Positions 40,888-43,773 of a DNA stretch of 43,773 nt are shown here, one piece after another. Source of the stretch: Muribaculaceae bacterium (GTDB lineage Bacteria > Bacteroidota > Bacteroidia > Bacteroidales > Muribaculaceae); contig VSPN01000019.1 in assembly GCA_009775355.1 (NCBI GenBank), positions 1 to 43,773 on the forward strand. Direction: 5' to 3'. The notes under the pieces are model-generated. The model worked only from the letters and a program-made list of their open reading frames with translations. It searched no databases and was not told where the DNA came from. Position 1 is the stretch's first letter. Each line of letters begins with the position of its first letter. Position numbers and translations under genes: made by a program.

Positions 40888-41346
40888 TCATGCCGCTATA
40901 TCCTCAGGCGAAAGACCTGTGACGGCTGCCATCACATCAGAGCCGGGCCCAAGGGGGTTCATGTTACAGTCCAATCCAAATGCAGCTTCGGCTCGCCCTT
41001 CGTTATATCCGATCGAATGTCCATAACTCCGGGATTCGGTCATCTCCGACTTGTAGTCGCGTGCTCTTTTGACATCATAGTCATACAGACAACGTTCCTC
41101 ATCCGACAACGCGGCCTCGTCGCTTATCTTGGCGAGACGCTCTAAAACATCTCTGTGCGTAAACGGTATTGTCTGCATATCCGATATATTGTTAAATGTA
41201 TATATCCATGTCAGGATTCGCCCGAAGTCTTCCTGCCCTTCAAAAAGGTCATTGAGAAACTCACGCAGGATCTCGTCTGACGAGTTTTCGTTGCCAAACA
41301 CGAATTTAAAACCAATATCAGTGAACGAATCAATATACTCCCACAT
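40888..41346 (-). pseudogene. Internally deleted PDDEXK (Rpn-like) transposase/nuclease remnant
   Basis: From ATG 41346 this gives 152 residues, against about 280-310 for the Rpn/PDDEXK_2 family. The N-terminus (DIGFKFVFGNENSSDEILREFLNDLFEG) and the C-terminal part (PFTHRDVLERLAKISDEAALS, YDYDVKRARDYKSEM, TGLSPEDIAA) match the ends of the family. The catalytic middle with the PD-(D/E)xK core is missing, joined in frame. The product cannot cleave DNA. A textbook promoter is intact just upstream, so it may still be transcribed and may provide the promoter for the sugar transferase gene 19 bp downstream. Confidence 0.7.
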
Positions 41347-41375
41347 GGTATAAATAACAGGTTTCAACTCAATTG

Positions 41376-41407
41376 CAAATATAATCAAATTCAGCAGAAT
41401 TTCCAAA
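41376..41407 (-). promoter_or_regulatory. Promoter of the PDDEXK remnant
   Basis: Minus strand: TTTG (41404-41407), 20 bp, TATATTTG (41376-41383). Transcription would start near 41369, only about 23 nt before the start codon. The remnant's open frame also extends upstream past this promoter, but that part is not family-like. Confidence 0.75.
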
Positions 41408-41550
41408 CCGAGTCCGTTTCTGCTTAAAATTTGCCATAAATTCGATCCAACCGGAGTCTTTGTGCTGACGAATAGAAGACTGAAGGTATTATGCAGGTCT
41501 CAGAAATTCTCTTCGCGTAAAGATGAATGGACAATCCAATAAACGTGGTG

Positions 41551-42312
41551 TCATTTCCTATAGACAAGTTTCTTGTAGACTCCAAAAAACAGATTGCCCA
41601 TGGTCAGGATCATGCTCTGTGTCTTTCCCTTACCGATAAGATCACGGAAAAGCCGGTAATGCCAGCGTATCAGTTCGGGGTAAGTCACACTGCTGACCGA
41701 CCCTGAGTGCCGCCTGTATGTGGCAAGCGTACGGTCGAGCAGATGGCAGTCAGTCTTGCGCGATGCGAGCAGCCAAAGGGCATAATCATTGTTCCGCCTG
41801 ATGGGCGGAATCTGAAGAAGTCCCACTTTGTCGGCGTCATACATTACTGTCAGACACCCGGGCCAGCAGTATGCCAGCATCCCTGTGTAGGTGATGCGAC
41901 GCGGACCTGAAATGCATTTGGCGGTCAGGCTGCCGGAAGAATCAGCCTCACGATAACGGGTGTATGAAAAAAAGCATCCGGTTTCTGTCATTAACCGCAA
42001 TTGCTCCTCAAGTTTGGTGTTGTCCCACAGATCATCGCAGTCGAGAAAAGCGATCCATCGTCCGCGAGCCAGCCTGAGAGCGGCGTTGCGGGCCTCAGCC
42101 GCCCCGCTGTTCTTTTCAAGGCAGTGGTAGCGGATGCGGGGATCATTGAAACGGCCTATCTCTTCACGCGAGTTATCGGTCGAACAATCATCGACAATTA
42201 TCATCTCCCAGTCGGGATAAGTCTGTGACAAGACGCTCCTTATCGTCGAGGCCACATATACGCCGCAGTTGTAACAGGGCGAGATTATGGATACAAGTCC
42301 GTATTCAGACAT
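41551..42312 (-). CDS. Family 2 glycosyltransferase
   Basis: With ATG 42312 the enzyme has 253 residues; the longer frame would read into the neighbouring gene's 3' end. The GT-A fold begins VSIISPCYNCGVYVASTIRS, followed by WEMIIVDDCSTDNS, GAAEARNAALRLARG and the metal-binding FLDCDDLWDN. Such enzymes add a sugar during polysaccharide assembly; donor and linkage cannot be told. The start overlaps the stop of the upstream glycosyltransferase-like gene by 8 bp, typical of translational coupling in a polysaccharide operon. Confidence 0.9.
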   Translation of the reverse strand: MSEYGLVSIISPCYNCGVYVASTIRSVLSQTYPDWEMIIVDDCSTDNSREEIGRFNDPRIRYHCLEKNSGAAEARNAALRLARGRWIAFLDCDDLWDNTKLEEQLRLMTETGCFFSYTRYREADSSGSLTAKCISGPRRITYTGMLAYCWPGCLTVMYDADKVGLLQIPPIRRNNDYALWLLASRKTDCHLLDRTLATYRRHSGSVSSVTYPELIRWHYRLFRDLIGKGKTQSMILTMGNLFFGVYKKLVYRK

Positions 42313-43684
42313 CTTGATCGTCGGTTTTGCCACAGATAAGTTTTTTAAGCAACTTTCCTCTGAATGGAGAAAAAGCCTCCGGAAATTCGAATAGGCCACA
42401 CCCTTCAAGTCTGGACACGGCACCGGCAAACTGATCCGGAGAGTCTATGTATTCCACACCCCTTCCTGCCTCAAGATAGTCTCCGTAATATTTCATGGAA
42501 TAGTTGTCGAGATTGTGGAATACCGTAGGTCGCCCGTAATAGGCGGCCTCAAGGCATGTGGTTGAATAGACGGTGCAGTGTATATCACACCACATCAGGT
42601 ACTCATAGATGTTTATACCCGGTCTGTAGAGCAGATTTGCCTTGTCCGGCGGGAACCCCGGGTTATCGGTGCGTGGCACATATATGAATAGGGTTTCAGG
42701 ATTTTTCCGTGCCGCTTCCACGAGAAATTCCACATTCTCTCCGGCCACCGCATCCTGGCCGGCGAAGACAACTATTGTCCTGAACCTGTCGCGATAGGAG
42801 GCAAATGGATCAGAGTCGAATGCCTGGGAGCACTTCTCGAGTATGTATAGCCCTGACGGAACCACTTCACGTGCATAATCAGGATTACGTCTCGTGAAAT
42901 AGTCAAGTTCTCTTTTTCCGAACACACACAGTGTGTCGGGATAGAGCACGGATGAATGATGCCATACATAGGCATAATGGGATTCGCCGGCGACTCCGTG
43001 CTGAAGTTCGATCACGCGCACGCCACGGTCGTGGAAAGCCCAAAGGTAGCCCATGACCGTGTAAGGGCACTCGATGACAACTGTGTCGGGACGTCCGGCG
43101 ACACGCATGAGGCATTTCACGACCGACCGCTGCGCCAGCAGGAAGCGGATAAAGTAACGGTAATCGAAAGCCACGCCAAGTTCAGAGATAATAGCGTCCA
43201 TGACATCGGCGCCCTCTACGTCGGGCCGGCGAAACCTGAGCAGTCTTTCCGCGGCATGAGATGCAAGCAGTATCCATGACTCACTGACAATGTGACGTTC
43301 CTCGATCTCACTACGCCTGCGGTGTCCGCCCGCAAGCGACGGCTTCTCGATGCAGAGTGCGTCGGAAATCATGGAAGGCACGAATCCGGAAACCCGGTGT
43401 ATGTATTTTCCCTTGATCTCCTTGCGCCTTTCGGCTCCGTTAAACACCCATACGCTGCGACGACGCAGGTAGGCCAGCGGATTGAATGCGAAAAGCGAAC
43501 GGAGCACAGTCTTGACCTTGCCTGCCGATATCTCGTGCGAATGTTCATTCTTAGTGTGGGCCATCACCTGAAAAAGATACAGTCTGAGCCACGGCCACAC
43601 ACAGACTCCCTGAACGCGTATCCGTCCGACTTCAAAGCTGTTCTCAAGCTGCTCAAGCCTACCAAGCGCCTCAAGATAGTTCAT
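42305..43684 (-). CDS. GT-B-type glycosyltransferase-like protein of polysaccharide locus
   Basis: The 459-residue protein is cytoplasmic, with no signal peptide. Its C-terminal half looks like a GT-B fold: VVIECPYTVMGYLWAF, IELQHGV, TLCVFGKRELDYF, VFAGQDAV and the donor-binding-like segment YSTTCLEAAYYGRPTV. The 'LQHG' and 'TCLEA' motifs occur in polysaccharide transferases of the CDP-glycerol / capsule transferase type. The N-terminal 200 residues are diverged. The exact substrate is unknown. It precedes the GT2 gene and overlaps it by 8 bp. Its own promoter probably lies beyond the right edge. Confidence 0.75.
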   Translation of the reverse strand: MNYLEALGRLEQLENSFEVGRIRVQGVCVWPWLRLYLFQVMAHTKNEHSHEISAGKVKTVLRSLFAFNPLAYLRRRSVWVFNGAERRKEIKGKYIHRVSGFVPSMISDALCIEKPSLAGGHRRRSEIEERHIVSESWILLASHAAERLLRFRRPDVEGADVMDAIISELGVAFDYRYFIRFLLAQRSVVKCLMRVAGRPDTVVIECPYTVMGYLWAFHDRGVRVIELQHGVAGESHYAYVWHHSSVLYPDTLCVFGKRELDYFTRRNPDYAREVVPSGLYILEKCSQAFDSDPFASYRDRFRTIVVFAGQDAVAGENVEFLVEAARKNPETLFIYVPRTDNPGFPPDKANLLYRPGINIYEYLMWCDIHCTVYSTTCLEAAYYGRPTVFHNLDNYSMKYYGDYLEAGRGVEYIDSPDQFAGAVSRLEGCGLFEFPEAFSPFRGKLLKKLICGKTDDQDV

Positions 43685-43710
43685 CGTGTTATTCTTTTAT
43701 ATAGGGATAT

Positions 43711-43773
43711 TCAGTTAATGGCTTGATTTATCAAGCTGAAAATGGAGCGTGGTCGCCCTATGGCGGTGCTGTT
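43711..43773 (-). CDS. Possible 3' end of an upstream gene, truncated by window edge
   Basis: One minus-strand frame is open from the window edge to a TGA at 43711-43713, giving NSTAIGRPRSIFSLINQAIN. Twenty codons are too few to be sure. If real, the upstream gene ends 26 bp before the next start and belongs to the same operon. No family can be named. Confidence 0.3.
   Translation of the reverse strand, partial: NSTAIGRPRSIFSLINQAIN

Noticed and set aside
1..43773. CRISPR array, insertion sequence or prophage
   Set aside because: No regular direct-repeat array, transposase with terminal repeats, or phage structural gene was seen; the only mobile-type gene is the PDDEXK remnant.

Overview
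The window looks like a chromosomal segment of a Bacteroidales bacterium, probably Muribaculaceae-like. This is inferred from gene content and order, not from a search. GC is moderate to high. Genes lack Shine-Dalgarno sequences. Many intergenic gaps carry the Bacteroidetes primary-sigma promoter signature, TTTG about 19-21 bp upstream of TAnnTTTG. The run DUF6089 / uppS / bamA / two skp-ompH genes / murI is a familiar Bacteroidales order. The rest is housekeeping plus surface-protein and polysaccharide genes. I see no phage, insertion sequence or CRISPR array.

Layout. 1-8266: a PhoN-type acid phosphatase (minus), then rpsU, xerC-like recombinase, hpf, mltG, a DUF4421 protein, a 3'-truncated ribD, a DUF6242-like lipoprotein and a DUF6089 protein. 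8299-14214: the envelope biogenesis cluster uppS-bamA-skp-skp-murI and a small TPR-like gene. 14239-17940: an unknown minus-strand gene, tRNA-Leu(UAA), rpoN, a membrane coiled-coil protein and tRNA-Leu(CAA). 17996-22617: a MATE exporter converging on a minus-strand group, glycosyltransferase-trmB-mrp. 22841-25731: a GH3-family protein and a UDP-glucose dehydrogenase. 25756-31726: a perfect 23-bp inverted repeat, then a minus-strand group of flippase, a fused rdgB-porZ reading frame and a leucine-rich-repeat surface protein. 31836-34598: leuS. 34696-37342: two secreted proteins read leftward from one promoter. 37690-38061: a fluoride channel gene interrupted by an amber codon. 38072-43684: a minus-strand polysaccharide locus (CpsB-like phosphatase, WecA-like transferase, WcaJ-like sugar transferase, a decayed PDDEXK gene, two glycosyltransferases).

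How the parts fit. The central cluster makes outer membranes: UppS makes the lipid carrier, BamA inserts barrels, Skp proteins chaperone them, and MurI and MltG serve peptidoglycan. The right end builds a lipid-linked glycan, with candidate initiators, glycosyltransferases and a regulatory phosphatase; the flippase and UDP-glucose dehydrogenase elsewhere could feed the same process. Several secreted proteins end in sorting-domain-like C-termini, and the PorZ-like moiety is a type IX secretion component, so the surface proteins may be T9SS clients.

The most unusual feature is the single frame joining the nucleotide-pool sanitation enzyme RdgB to a PorZ-like two-propeller protein, with a complete signal peptide buried at the junction. 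Other oddities are the nonsense codon in crcB, the abrupt loss of the ribD 3' end, a deleted PDDEXK transposase that keeps a canonical promoter, and a run of stem-loops before crcB.
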